DNA from: Chitinophagaceae bacterium | Lineage (GTDB): Bacteria; Bacteroidota; Bacteroidia; Chitinophagales; Chitinophagaceae | Length of the DNA stretch: 64,000 bases | Assembly: GCA_027489035.1 (NCBI GenBank) | Contig: JAIYAN010000004.1 | Span: 51,151 to 115,150 of the forward strand | Direction: 5' to 3' | In this document: piece by piece, positions 1 through 10,296 of the stretch | Layout of the letters: the number at the start of each line of letters is the position of its first letter | Position numbering within the stretch: the first letter of the stretch is position 1 | The notes under the pieces: generated by a model | Seen by the model: the letters and a program-made list of their open reading frames with translations, nothing else | Databases searched by the model: none | What the model was told of the DNA's origin: nothing | Made by a program: the position numbers and the translations under genes

Positions 1-3000
1 GCAGTAACGGCAACCGTAAACGCAGTGCCATCAGCACCAACAGGAACAGATGGAGTAAGATGTGGAACAGGAACAGTGGGCTTATCAGCATCAGGAACTG
101 GTACGATTAGATGGTATAATGCATTAACAGGCGGAACATTATTGGGATCAGGTAGCAGTTTTACCACACCAAGCATATCATCAACAACGATATACTATGC
201 GTTGGATTCAATTAACGCAACGGGTTGTGTGTCTGCAACAAGAACAGCAGTAACAGCAACCGTAAATGCAGTGCCATCAGCACCAACAGGAACAAGCGCA
301 GTAAGATGTGGAACAGGAACAGTTGGTTTATCAGCTTCAGGAACAGGAACCATCAAATGGTATAATGCATCAACAGGCGGAACATTATTAAGCAGTGGAA
401 ACAGTTATACCACACCAAGTATTTCATCAACAACAACATACTTTGCTTTGGATTCAATCGTTGCTACAGGTTGTGTATCTGCCACAAGAACAGCAGTAAC
501 GGCAACCGTAAATGCATTGCCAACAGCAGTAATCGCAACAGCAAGTTCGAATACATTATGTGGAACAGGAACAGTAAATTTAACTGGATCTGCTTCTGGT
601 GCTGAATCAGATACCATAAAATTATTGAATTTTGAAATTACTGGAAGAACATTGAATTATGTAGCTTCGAATACTTCTAATGCTGGAACCGTAACGGGTA
701 ATTCAGCTTCAGGAGATAGACCTGCAAGTTCACCATTTTTTACTACATCCAATACAGGTTATAGAGTGAATGATGGTACAGCTACATTAACAACAGATAA
801 TATTACAGGATTAAGTGGATATACCGCAAAAAAAGTGTCAATGAGATTGGCGGCCTTTTCTGTTGGACAATCTGATAGAGGTGTTGACGTTGAAGATAGT
901 GTAAGTGTTTCCATTTCGTTAAATGGTGGTTCAACTTATTCAAACGAATTAACCATTGATGGAAACAATAATGCTTATTGGGCGTATAGCGCTACAGGTG
1001 TAGCATCTGTTACGTATGATGGAAATAATAGTCCAACTACTTTTGCGCCTACAGGTGGTGGTTCTAGAACATCAGATGGTTATAGTACTTTAAATATTAA
1101 CATCCCAGATACTGCTTCTCAGGTAAGAATAAGAGTAAGAATTGAAAATAGTAGTGGAAGTGAAGCATGGGTAGTAGATGATATTGCTTTAACTGGAATA
1201 CAGATGGCATATTCATGGACATCTGATCCTGCGGGCTTTACATCTAATTTAAAAGACCCTACAAATGTGTCGGTAACACAAACTACAACCTATACATTAA
1301 CGGCAACAAATGCAGATGGTTGTTCGGCAACAGATACTGCAATCGTTAGGGTAAATACCAATGTAGGCATTACCTCAGCAACAGCAGCATCAAGTTCAAT
1401 ATGTTCATCAGCTACCACTACATTAACAGCGAATGGAGTTGTGGGAACAAATGCAGTAGTGACTTGGTGGACAGGAACAGGCGGCACAGGTACTAATTTA
1501 GGCACAGGAACTACATTAACCAATCGTGGTCCGGGTACCTATTTTGCCAGAGTTACTGGTGATTGCGGTACAGCAGCACAAGCAAGTGTAACGGTATCGG
1601 CATTGGCCAATGCAGGAATAACTTCAGCAACAGCGGCATCAACTTCGGTGTGTTCAGGATCAACAACAACCTTAACCGCAAATGGTGTAGTAGGAACAAA
1701 TGCGGTAGTAACTTGGTGGACAGGAACAGGCGGAACAGGAACGAATTTAGGAACAGGAACCACATTAACCAATCGTGGTCCAGGTACATATTTTGCAAGA
1801 GTAACAGCAGATTGTGGAACAGCAGTAGAGGCGAGTGTAACGATAGGCACAAAAGTAAATGTAGGTATTACCTCAGCTACGGCAGCATCAAGTTCAATTT
1901 GTTCATCAGCTACAACTACGTTAACAGCGAATGGAGTAGTGGGAACAAATGCAGTAGTGACTTGGTGGACAGCTACTGGCGGAACAGGAACGAATTTAGG
2001 AACAGGAACAACAATCTCTCGTGGCCCAGGTACCTATTTTGCAAGGGTTACAGGAGATTGCGGCACAGCAGTAGAGGCGAGTGTAACGGTATCTGCATTG
2101 GTCAATGTAGGTATTACCTCAGCTACGGCAGCAACAAGTTCAATTTGTTCATCTGCTACAACCACGTTAACAGCGAATGGTGTAGTAGGAACAAATGCAG
2201 TAGTAACATGGTGGTCGGGAACAGGTGGAACAGGAACAAATTATGGCACGGGTACCACCATTGATCGTGGCCCTGGTACATACTATGCAAGAGTTACTGG
2301 TGATTGCGGAACAGCAGTACAGGCAATTGTGACGGTATCTGCATTAACAAATGCGGGCATTACATCTGCTACAGCAGCATCTGCTTCAATTTGTGCATCA
2401 GCAACTACTACGTTGACAGCGAATGGTGTAACTGGGTTAAATCCAGTAGTAACATGGTGGACAGGAACAGGTGGAACAGGAACAAATTTAGGAACAGGAA
2501 ATACTTTAACCAATCGTGGTCCTGGTACATACTATGCAAGGGTTACAGCAGATTGCGGAACAGCTGAAGCAAGTGTAACAGTAGCAACATCAGCTACTCC
2601 ATCAGTTGTAGTAGGTACACCATCTTCATCAGATATTTGCGACGGCGCTAGTCGAATTTTAAATGCATCTGCTACCATTTCAAGCACTGCAATAGATACG
2701 GTAGATTTTAATGATTTTGTAACTACAAGCTATACAACTGCAGGGTCTGCTTCAAATGGAGGAAATAAATTTGCTATACAAAATAGTCCATATAATCCAA
2801 ATAGTAATACATACATTATTACAAACAATGTGAGTGGAAGTAGTGACGGAACTAGTTTCATGGTTACAACAGCGGCTAACTTAAATGGATCTACAACTAC
2901 AACATCTCAATTAATATCAACGGTGTATAATACACAAGGCTATACTGACCTTAAATTGGTTTTCAACCATAGTTATGTACGTAACAATGGTTCGGGTACT

Positions 3001-6000
3001 TCAACGGTTGAAGTTTCAACAGATGGAGGTACCAACTGGACTACTGTTAAATCATATAGTTCTAATCAAGGAGCCAGAGATAATTTTGTAAAAGACAGTA
3101 TTGTTTTGAATGCTTACATCAATCAATCGAATTTAAGAATTAGATTCAATGCCAACATATCAGCGAGTTTTGCAGTTTCATGGTGGGCAATAGACAAAGT
3201 TTTGTTGAAAGGTAATTTCCCAATGACACCATTATTTTCATGGTCGGCAAATACAGCTTCTGGTGTGAATGGTTTATCAGCAAATGCACAAACCTATTTA
3301 GTAGCTAATTCAACAATAACGGTTAGTCCAACGGATACTACATTGTACACTTTAACAGCAAAAGATCCATTGACTGGATGTACAACAAGTGCAACCCCAA
3401 TAACGGTAAATGTTTTGAGCAATCCATCAGCTCCAATTGCTACAGGTGCGTCAAGATGTTCAACCGGTAGGGTCATTTTAACTGCTACAGTTGGTGTAGA
3501 TGAAACTGTAGATTGGTACACTGTTGCATCAGGTGGTACAGCAACTGCAACTGGAACGGATGTATGGCAAACGCCTTCTCTTACAGCAACTACAACATAC
3601 TATCTTGCCACAAGAAATACAACAACAGGTTGTGTATCTGTAACAAGAACACCGGTGGTAGCTACAATAAATGATGTTGATACAACATATGCCACAGTTA
3701 CAAATTGCGTCAATTATTTATGGAATGGTACAACTTATACGAATAGTGGAACATATACTTATAATACCACAAGTTCAGCAGGTTGTGATTCAACAGCAAT
3801 ATTGAATTTGACAATAACAGTACCAACTGAGTCTTCGGTAGATATAACAAATTGCGATAGTTATATTTGGAACGGTACAACATATATCACAAGTGGCACA
3901 TACACATTTACAACTACAAATTCAGTAGGTTGTGATTCAATAGCAACCTTGAATTTAACCATAAATCGCAGTACTACATTTACTGAAAATATTACTAACT
4001 GTGATACATATACGTGGAATGGTACAACGTATAGCAATAGTGGAACGTATTCATTCTCTACTACCAATTCGGTAGGATGTGATTCAACTGCAATATTGAA
4101 TTTAACCATCAATCGCAGTTCTGCTTCTCCAGCAGTAAACATTACGGTTTGTGATGCATTTACTTGGAATGAAAATACATATACAGCGACTGGAGTGTAC
4201 ACTTATTCTACTACCAATTCGGCAGGATGTGATTCAACAGCAACTTTAAATTTGACTGTGAAGAAAAGTACAACATCAACCACAGTAGTTGAAGCATGTG
4301 ATGCTTACAGATGGAATAATGCAACGTATTCGGCTAGTGGTATATTTACATACACCACCACCAATTCGGTAGGTTGTGATTCTGTGGCTTCATTAGATTT
4401 GACTATAAAATACAGCACGTCATTTGAATTTAGTGCTTCTAATTGTGATAATTATCTTTGGAATGGCGTAACATATTCTGCATCTGGAACCTATTCATTT
4501 ACAACTACAAATGCAGTTGGTTGTGATTCAGTAGCTACATTGAATTTGACCATTTTAGAAAGTTCAACATCTGCTACAACTGAATCAGCTTGTGAGCAGT
4601 ATTCATGGAATGGGGTAGCGTACACCAATAGTGGAACGTATACTTATCTTTCAACAAATGCTTCTGGTTGTACATCAACAGATACACTTCATTTAACGAT
4701 AAAGCGAGCTACTACATCAACTACAGATGAAATAAGTTGCGAAACTTTTGCTTGGAATGGATCGGTTTATTCAAACACAGGAACATTTACATACAATACC
4801 ACCAACTCGGTAGGATGTGATAGTGTGGCTTTATTGAACTTAACCATTTTGAATGGAACAAATGAAACCATTTACGCAGAGTCTTGTGTGAATTATTTCA
4901 TCAACGATTCATTATACACAGAATCTGGAACGTATACACAACGCTTGGTGAATTCAGTTGGTTGTGATAGTATTTTAACGATTATATTAACCATTAATCA
5001 AGGTACGTTTACATCAAATACGGTCACTGCTTGTGATTCTTATTTATGGAATAATATCTTGTACACACAAAGCGGTCAGTTTATTGTATACTATAACAAT
5101 GCTCAGGGTTGTTTATCAGCAGATACACTTTATTTAACCATAAAAAATAGTACTACATCTTCAACAACAATTTCAGCATGTGATTCATATAGTTGGAATG
5201 GGGAGGAATATACAGCATCAGGTGTGTATACATTTGTAACTACCAATGCGGTGAATTGTGATAGTACAGCTACATTAAATTTAACCATAGAAACAGCTCC
5301 TAATTTAGATCCAATAAGTGGATTGACAGAAGTTTGTAGATATGTAAATACAACGTACACAAATAGTACAGCAAACGGAAGATGGAGCAGTGATGATACT
5401 ACAGTGTTGCAAATAGATTCAATTACAGGTATTGCAACTGCAGTATCAGCGGGTGTGGCAAATATTACGTACACCATTAGAACAGAATTGGGTTGTACCA
5501 ATAGTATAGCTTTAGCAGTTACCGTAAACGCTTCTACATTGGTATCTATTTCCGGACCAGATAATGTATGTGTTGCTGATTCTATAACACTTATTGGTAG
5601 TGAGGATGGAGGTGCATGGAGTATTGATAATGCTTCTATAGCATCTATTGAATCTGCTACTGGATTATTAATAGGAAGTGTTTCAGGAAATGTTCAGATA
5701 ACCTATACTTATACTGAGCCATCAAGCGGATGTGTAAGTACCGGAACATATAATGTGGTGGTAAACGCATTGCCTTCAGCACCAGATACAATCTTTGGGT
5801 TAAACGAATTATGTCAATATGTAAATACATCAGATACCATCGAGTACAGTGTGCCGTTAGTATCTGGAATTAGTAATTATTTCTGGACATTGCCTGTAGG
5901 TGCTACATTGGTAAGTGGTCAAAATACATCAACGATTCGTGTGATATTTACAGATGATTTACCAAGAGCGGGTGCAAAAATTTATGTAAACTCAGTTAGT

Positions 6001-8583
6001 GACGCGGGATGTTATAGCGGAACTACATTCTTGAGAATTTATAAAACAATACCATATTTGTTTACACTTACTGGGCCAAATAACGCATGTCCTTTGGTAG
6101 GAACTGAAACTATTGTTTATTACACTACTAATATCTCTGCAACAGCAAATTATTATGATTGGGTTGTACCATCAGGTGCTACTATAGTTAGTGGGCAAGG
6201 TACTTATCAGATTGGGGTAACCTATGATACTTCATTCCGTTCGGGTTATGTACGTGTTAGAGGGTTGTCAAATTGTGGTGTATTTCCGGGTACAGGAAAA
6301 TATTTGGCTATAGTACGTAATTTGCCAACTGTTCCAGGATTTGTAAATGGCCCAACTAATGTATGCGAATTTTATAACAACGGAACAGAAGTTACTTATT
6401 CAGTAGCGGATGTAGAATTTGCAACAGGTTATTTGTGGACTTTGCCAAATAATGTAACCTTGGTGAGTGGACAGGGAACCAATACAATTGTGGTTCGTTT
6501 TGAAGCTGGTTTTGTGAATTCTTCATTGAAAGTACGTGCATTAAGCAATTGTAATTCAACATTAGATAGATCATTTAATATTACAGCAAATCCTTTTGCA
6601 GTACCAACTTATGTAAGCGGACCAACAAATGCATGTATGTATATAAATACAGGTAATATGGCTACTTACGTATGTAGTAAATCAACAGGAGCACCTGCAT
6701 ATATTTGGACAGTACCAGCAGGGGTTACCATCATTGAACGTCCGGGAGATTTGCCAGAAAACGATACCATTATTCGTGTATTGTTTGATGAGAATTTCGT
6801 TTCTGCAACCAGCATTCAAGTACAAACGACAGGTTGTAATACCAGTTTGGCAAGAACTATCGCCATCAGTAAAACATCGCCTACTGCGCCATCTAGTGTA
6901 ACAGGATTTACAAATGTTTGTAACTATATTGGAAGTAATACTCCAGTAAGATACTCGACAAGAAGGGTATTGAATGCATCGCAATATTTGTGGACGGTTC
7001 CAAATGATGCGCAGGTTCAGTCTTATGATGGGGATACTGCTGTTAATGTAACGTTTAATTCGGGTTATGTAACCGGTATGATTGAAGCCAGAACAAGCAA
7101 CGCTTGTGCAGTATCTTCAGCAAGAGTGTTGTCTGTATCGAGAGCATTACCAGCAACACCATCAGATATTTCTGGCCCAACCAATTCATGTGCTTATTAT
7201 GCTAATGGAACAACAGCTACTTATTCTATATCAGCTGTACAAGGTGCTACAGGTTATGCATGGACGTTACCATCAAATGTAACTTTAGTTAGTGGGCAAA
7301 ATACAACAAGCATTACGGTTAGATTTGATTCTGGATTTGCAACTTCTTCCATAAAAGTGAAGTCGTTGAATACTTGTGCAGCATCATTAGATAAAACGTT
7401 AAGGGTAACTGCAACTCCATTTGCAGCACCTGGAACAATTACTGGTCCAACCAATTCATGTATTTATATCAACGATGGTATTGCAACATATACCATCAGA
7501 AAAGTAGCAAATGCAACGGGTTATTTATGGACAGTTCCAACAGGGGCAACCATCATCGATCATCCAGCTGGAACAGGTGCATTAGATACAATAATTAAAG
7601 TAACGTATACCCCTGATTTCTTATTTGGTTCATCAATAAGAGTTCAATCTATGGGATGTGGATTAAGCAATGCAAGAACATTGGCTGTTACAGGTTCGAT
7701 ATCTACAACGCCAGGAAGCATAACCGGTACTTCGAATGTATGTGAGTTTATGGAGTCATCGACAAACCCTAACGGTATCATTGCAACGTATAGAATAAGA
7801 AAAGTGAGTACGGCAAATGCTTATGCTTGGTCTGTACCAGATGAGGCAGAGATAGTTGGTCATCCAGGAGGATTAGGCGTGAATGATACTGCTATAATGG
7901 TGAAATTTGAAGATGAATTTATTGGTGGAAGCATAAAAGTAAGAAGTAGTAATTCATGTGGAAGTAGTGCTGAGCGTTCATTTACACTAACCAGAACGCA
8001 GCCATCAACACCGGGTGCTATTTCAACTACTACTTTAGGATCTTGTCCTAATAGATCATACAGGTATTCAATAGCATCAATGCCAACCAATGCTACATCA
8101 GTAGTATGGACAGTGCCAGCAAGCGCTACAATTGTATCTCAAACTAGTTTAAGCATTACCGTTAGTTATCCATCTGGAGCAATAACGGGTTCGGTTAAAG
8201 CGCAATCATTCAACAACTGTTCAAGCAGCGATTTCCGTACACTTAGTGTTAGGTACACAGCTTGTCCAAATTCACTAGTAGGAACAACTCCAGTTGCAAC
8301 AGGCAGGGTAGAGGAAGCAAAAGTAGAAGTTGTAAAACCATTAAGCTTGGGTGTTAGCGTATATCCAAACCCAACAACATCATCATTTAGAGTGAAAGTA
8401 AAAGCGGTATCAACTGAAAAGCTTCACATTAAATTGATGGATATGGCTGGTAGAATATTGAAAATATATCAGACAATGCCAGGTGAAGATTTGAATTTTG
8501 GAAACGAATTAAAAGCTGGTGTTTATATGATTGAGGTAACGCAAGGAAATCTAAAATCGGTAGAACGATTGATGAAATTTTAA
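1..8583 (+). CDS. Giant T9SS-sorted Ig/PKD-like repeat adhesin, 5' truncated
   Basis: The frame is open from the first base, so the true start lies outside the window; the GTG at 25 is only an internal codon. Read in order: Ig-like repeats ending in TAVTATVNA (to about 550), a jelly-roll-like domain (about 600-1210), five tandem 246-249 bp units (1366-2590), a second jelly-roll-like domain (about 2690-3215), eleven two-cysteine units of about 49 residues (about 3680-5300), two BIG-like units, then nine PKD-like units of the form GPTNxC...YxWTxP (about 5780-8260). The end (from about 8340) has the T9SS sorting pattern: YPNPTTSSF, a DMAGR-like strand, GVYMIEV and a basic tail. By family knowledge this is a cell-surface or secreted protein; adhesion is inferred. 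No catalytic motif was recognised. The codon use is rich in A and C (aca, gca, gga), unlike the housekeeping genes downstream. Confidence 0.9.
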   Translation, partial: AVTATVNAVPSAPTGTDGVRCGTGTVGLSASGTGTIRWYNALTGGTLLGSGSSFTTPSISSTTIYYALDSINATGCVSATRTAVTATVNAVPSAPTGTSAVRCGTGTVGLSASGTGTIKWYNASTGGTLLSSGNSYTTPSISSTTTYFALDSIVATGCVSATRTAVTATVNALPTAVIATASSNTLCGTGTVNLTGSASGAESDTIKLLNFEITGRTLNYVASNTSNAGTVTGNSASGDRPASSPFFTTSNTGYRVNDGTATLTTDNITGLSGYTAKKVSMRLAAFSVGQSDRGVDVEDSVSVSISLNGGSTYSNELTIDGNNNAYWAYSATGVASVTYDGNNSPTTFAPTGGGSRTSDGYSTLNINIPDTASQVRIRVRIENSSGSEAWVVDDIALTGIQMAYSWTSDPAGFTSNLKDPTNVSVTQTTTYTLTATNADGCSATDTAIVRVNTNVGITSATAASSSICSSATTTLTANGVVGTNAVVTWWTGTGGTGTNLGTGTTLTNRGPGTYFARVTGDCGTAAQASVTVSALANAGITSATAASTSVCSGSTTTLTANGVVGTNAVVTWWTGTGGTGTNLGTGTTLTNRGPGTYFARVTADCGTAVEASVTIGTKVNVGITSATAASSSICSSATTTLTANGVVGTNAVVTWWTATGGTGTNLGTGTTISRGPGTYFARVTGDCGTAVEASVTVSALVNVGITSATAATSSICSSATTTLTANGVVGTNAVVTWWSGTGGTGTNYGTGTTIDRGPGTYYARVTGDCGTAVQAIVTVSALTNAGITSATAASASICASATTTLTANGVTGLNPVVTWWTGTGGTGTNLGTGNTLTNRGPGTYYARVTADCGTAEASVTVATSATPSVVVGTPSSSDICDGASRILNASATISSTAIDTVDFNDFVTTSYTTAGSASNGGNKFAIQNSPYNPNSNTYIITNNVSGSSDGTSFMVTTAANLNGSTTTTSQLISTVYNTQGYTDLKLVFNHSYVRNNGSGTSTVEVSTDGGTNWTTVKSYSSNQGARDNFVKDSIVLNAYINQSNLRIRFNANISASFAVSWWAIDKVLLKGNFPMTPLFSWSANTASGVNGLSANAQTYLVANSTITVSPTDTTLYTLTAKDPLTGCTTSATPITVNVLSNPSAPIATGASRCSTGRVILTATVGVDETVDWYTVASGGTATATGTDVWQTPSLTATTTYYLATRNTTTGCVSVTRTPVVATINDVDTTYATVTNCVNYLWNGTTYTNSGTYTYNTTSSAGCDSTAILNLTITVPTESSVDITNCDSYIWNGTTYITSGTYTFTTTNSVGCDSIATLNLTINRSTTFTENITNCDTYTWNGTTYSNSGTYSFSTTNSVGCDSTAILNLTINRSSASPAVNITVCDAFTWNENTYTATGVYTYSTTNSAGCDSTATLNLTVKKSTTSTTVVEACDAYRWNNATYSASGIFTYTTTNSVGCDSVASLDLTIKYSTSFEFSASNCDNYLWNGVTYSASGTYSFTTTNAVGCDSVATLNLTILESSTSATTESACEQYSWNGVAYTNSGTYTYLSTNASGCTSTDTLHLTIKRATTSTTDEISCETFAWNGSVYSNTGTFTYNTTNSVGCDSVALLNLTILNGTNETIYAESCVNYFINDSLYTESGTYTQRLVNSVGCDSILTIILTINQGTFTSNTVTACDSYLWNNILYTQSGQFIVYYNNAQGCLSADTLYLTIKNSTTSSTTISACDSYSWNGEEYTASGVYTFVTTNAVNCDSTATLNLTIETAPNLDPISGLTEVCRYVNTTYTNSTANGRWSSDDTTVLQIDSITGIATAVSAGVANITYTIRTELGCTNSIALAVTVNASTLVSISGPDNVCVADSITLIGSEDGGAWSIDNASIASIESATGLLIGSVSGNVQITYTYTEPSSGCVSTGTYNVVVNALPSAPDTIFGLNELCQYVNTSDTIEYSVPLVSGISNYFWTLPVGATLVSGQNTSTIRVIFTDDLPRAGAKIYVNSVSDAGCYSGTTFLRIYKTIPYLFTLTGPNNACPLVGTETIVYYTTNISATANYYDWVVPSGATIVSGQGTYQIGVTYDTSFRSGYVRVRGLSNCGVFPGTGKYLAIVRNLPTVPGFVNGPTNVCEFYNNGTEVTYSVADVEFATGYLWTLPNNVTLVSGQGTNTIVVRFEAGFVNSSLKVRALSNCNSTLDRSFNITANPFAVPTYVSGPTNACMYINTGNMATYVCSKSTGAPAYIWTVPAGVTIIERPGDLPENDTIIRVLFDENFVSATSIQVQTTGCNTSLARTIAISKTSPTAPSSVTGFTNVCNYIGSNTPVRYSTRRVLNASQYLWTVPNDAQVQSYDGDTAVNVTFNSGYVTGMIEARTSNACAVSSARVLSVSRALPATPSDISGPTNSCAYYANGTTATYSISAVQGATGYAWTLPSNVTLVSGQNTTSITVRFDSGFATSSIKVKSLNTCAASLDKTLRVTATPFAAPGTITGPTNSCIYINDGIATYTIRKVANATGYLWTVPTGATIIDHPAGTGALDTIIKVTYTPDFLFGSSIRVQSMGCGLSNARTLAVTGSISTTPGSITGTSNVCEFMESSTNPNGIIATYRIRKVSTANAYAWSVPDEAEIVGHPGGLGVNDTAIMVKFEDEFIGGSIKVRSSNSCGSSAERSFTLTRTQPSTPGAISTTTLGSCPNRSYRYSIASMPTNATSVVWTVPASATIVSQTSLSITVSYPSGAITGSVKAQSFNNCSSSDFRTLSVRYTACPNSLVGTTPVATGRVEEAKVEVVKPLSLGVSVYPNPTTSSFRVKVKAVSTEKLHIKLMDMAGRILKIYQTMPGEDLNFGNELKAGVYMIEVTQGNLKSVERLMKF
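1366..2590 (+). repeat. Five tandem 246-249 bp coding repeats
   Basis: Units start at about 1366, 1615, 1864, 2110 and 2356. Each encodes an Ig-like domain opening with GITSATAA, then a Cys, the segment VTWW, a Gly/Thr-rich hairpin, GPGTY and a second Cys (DCGTA). The units are very similar at the DNA level, so copy number could change by recombination or collapse in assembly. Confidence 0.88.
3680..5300 (+). repeat. Eleven tandem ~49-residue two-cysteine units
   Basis: Each unit has the pattern C-x2-Y/F-x-W-N-G-x2-Y-x2-S/T-G-x-Y/F-x5-N-x2-G-C-D-S followed by LNLTI. The two conserved cysteines are about 28 residues apart and could form one disulfide per unit. Protein-level similarity is high, but the DNA is more diverged than in the 1366-2590 array, so this array is older or under selection. 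One unit of the same type occurs in the adhesin at the other end of the window (about 63060-63180). Confidence 0.85.
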
Positions 8584-8974
8584 AAAAATAAAATAAACCA
8601 TTACAAAAGCACCCTAGTATGTTTAATCATGCGGGGTGTTTTTTTTAGCGCGAGAAACAGAATGAGAATGAAGAAAAAAGTCAAGACTTATTATTCGCTC
8701 TCGCTCTCATTTTCGCTCTGAGTTTTCTTGGCACGAATGCGCGTAAACGCGATTTTTTTAACACAAAGACACGAAGGCACGAAGTTTTTTTTAAAACGAG
8801 GATGCTAAATGTTGGAAAATGCTTCTTACCTTAAACCATTAAACTATTAAACCAGCGAAGCGATTTAAACTTTTTTAAACAAAAATGCAAATAATTGGAA
8901 AATACTTCCAACCTTTTGAACTCATTGAACATATTGAACCTTTTGAACCAAACTTCAAAAACCTCTCAAACCTC
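8584..8974. repeat. Convergent intergenic region made of dispersed short repeats
   Basis: After the terminator this 391 bp gap holds no gene. It contains GACACGAAGGCACGAAG (from 8768, repeated at 28601), an inverted copy of the GCTTCGCTGGTTTAA-type repeat (about 8845-8870), a small hairpin TTGGAA...TTCCAA (about 8894-8910), CCTTTTGAACTCATTGAAC at 8912-8930 followed by more 9-mers of TTGAACCNN type, and a short run of CTCAAACCT 9-mers to about 8980. The same elements recur at 19541-19994, 28486-28725 and 59348-59638. Confidence 0.8.
8609..8646 (+). terminator. Rho-independent terminator after the giant adhesin
   Basis: A hairpin with stem CACCC...GGGTG extended by GTATG/CATGC, a six-base loop and a run of eight T. 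It lies 26 bp after the stop codon. The A-run before the stem could let it also work on the opposite strand. Confidence 0.8.
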
Positions 8975-9691
8975 TCAAACCTCCAACACGTCCCCCATAC
9001 CATACACTCCCTTTTTGCCCAATAAAAATTCGGCAGCAAGTACGGCTCCGGTAGCAAAGCCAATTCGGTTGTGGGCAGTGTGTATTATTTCGATACTGTC
9101 AATAACACTGTTGTAAGAAACGATGTGTGTTCCTGGTGCTGGATCGATTCTTTTGCTGGTGATAGAAAGCGAATTGATATCCGCTGTTTCTCCCAATACC
9201 CAGTTTTTTTTATTCGGATTTAATGCTATGATATTTTCTGCTATGGTAATTGCGGTTCCGCTTGGTGCGTCCTTTTTTGCGGTATGATGGATTTCTTCAA
9301 TAGTACAATTGTATTCAGTACGATTGCTCATGAGTTGTGCTAGTTTTTTATTCAACTCAAAAAATAAATTTACGCCTATGCTAAAATTGCTTGCATATAA
9401 AAAAGAACCATTTTTATTTTCACAATCTGATTTAATTTGATCCCAATGTTCAAGCCAACCTGTACTTCCACTAATAACCGGGACGCCTGTTTCAAAGCAT
9501 TGTGTAATGTTTTTTATTGCAGCATGTGGGTTTGTAAACTCAATGGCTACATCGGCAATTTGTAAAGATTGATTTGTTAGTTCTTGAACATTTTCGGAAC
9601 TAATTTTTAACACAATTTCATGCCCTCTTTCTACAGCAATGCCTTCAATTGCTTTTCCCATTTTACCATATCCAATCAATGCAATTTTCAA
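8975..9691 (-). CDS. dapB: 4-hydroxy-tetrahydrodipicolinate reductase
   Basis: Reduces the DapA product to tetrahydrodipicolinate with NAD(P)H in the diaminopimelate/lysine pathway, in the cytoplasm. The N-terminus has the Rossmann motif GYGKMG (residues 7-12). GSTGW is at 75-79. The signature EIHHTAKKDAPSGTA (133-147) carries the catalytic His pair and Lys. At 238 residues it is short compared with enterobacterial DapB but normal for Bacteroidota. It is the last gene of a minus-strand run parA-parB-DUF5683-dapB, 35 bp after the DUF5683 gene. In many relatives this run continues into lepB (family knowledge); here it ends at a repeat-filled gap. dapD of the same pathway lies 9 kb away. Confidence 0.95.
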   Translation of the reverse strand: MKIALIGYGKMGKAIEGIAVERGHEIVLKISSENVQELTNQSLQIADVAIEFTNPHAAIKNITQCFETGVPVISGSTGWLEHWDQIKSDCENKNGSFLYASNFSIGVNLFFELNKKLAQLMSNRTEYNCTIEEIHHTAKKDAPSGTAITIAENIIALNPNKKNWVLGETADINSLSITSKRIDPAPGTHIVSYNSVIDSIEIIHTAHNRIGFATGAVLAAEFLLGKKGVYGMGDVLEV

Positions 9692-9726
9692 AATAATGGA
9701 TTTTTATTTTTTTATAAAAGATGCTA

Positions 9727-10296
9727 TTATTTAATGTTTAAAACGATTCCAACCCCATTGGTTTTTGCTGCTGGAAAATACCCTGCTTTTATGTGCAAAC
9801 TTAAATCATCAGAAACATCAAATGATTTAAGGTGTGCATCAACAGCGGCATCCATAACATTTAATCCCCATGAAAGAATAAAAAATAGCACACTGTAATC
9901 TACATTTTGTCTCACCTGATTTCTAAATACACGGATTCTTTCTGGTTGATTTTTTACACTATAATAAGGCTGAATAATTTGATTGTCGTTGCTGGTGTCA
10001 CCATCTGCGGCTAGTGTATAAGCGGTTCTAGCTTCTTTGAATTGTCTTACATTTCTAATAAAAAAGTAAGCACTGGTTCCTAATGCACCATATACCAACG
10101 GTACTTTCCATGCTTTCTTGTTTGTAATTTGTCCCCAACCAGGTATTAAAGCAGAACGTACAATTGGCTTTCTAATATTTGCTTTTAGCAAACTGTCTTT
10201 CGCGGAAATTGGTTTGGTTTGAAATTGCGCCATTATTGCATTTTCAGCAAGAAAGAAAAAAAATAAAATCCCCAATAATGATTTTATCCAATGCAT
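9727..10296 (-). CDS. DUF5683 domain protein, exported
   Basis: A 189-residue protein with an N-terminal hydrophobic segment (IKSLLGILFFFFLAENAIMAQ-like, residues 4-24) that looks like a signal peptide. Next come a Pro-Gly segment (ALIPGWGQITNKKAWKVP) and a second hydrophobic stretch, then the typical end WGLNVMDAAVDAHL. This matches the DUF5683 family found next to parB and dapB across Bacteroidota. Its function is not known; envelope location is inferred. Its ATG shares one base with the parB stop (TAATG), which suggests translational coupling. Confidence 0.85.
   Translation of the reverse strand: MHWIKSLLGILFFFFLAENAIMAQFQTKPISAKDSLLKANIRKPIVRSALIPGWGQITNKKAWKVPLVYGALGTSAYFFIRNVRQFKEARTAYTLAADGDTSNDNQIIQPYYSVKNQPERIRVFRNQVRQNVDYSVLFFILSWGLNVMDAAVDAHLKSFDVSDDLSLHIKAGYFPAAKTNGVGIVLNIK

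Noticed and set aside
1563..2264. Second plus-strand open frame of 233 codons inside the giant adhesin
   Set aside because: It is an out-of-frame reading of the 246-249 bp tandem repeats; its product is Arg/Asn/Cys-rich and repeats with the same period.
1366..2590. CRISPR-like regular repetition
   Set aside because: The units are 246-249 bp, fully coding and in frame, without short repeats and unique spacers.
8584..8974. Possible small RNA or tRNA in the convergent gap
   Set aside because: No cloverleaf arms or T-loop consensus; the sequence is explained by the terminator and short repeats.
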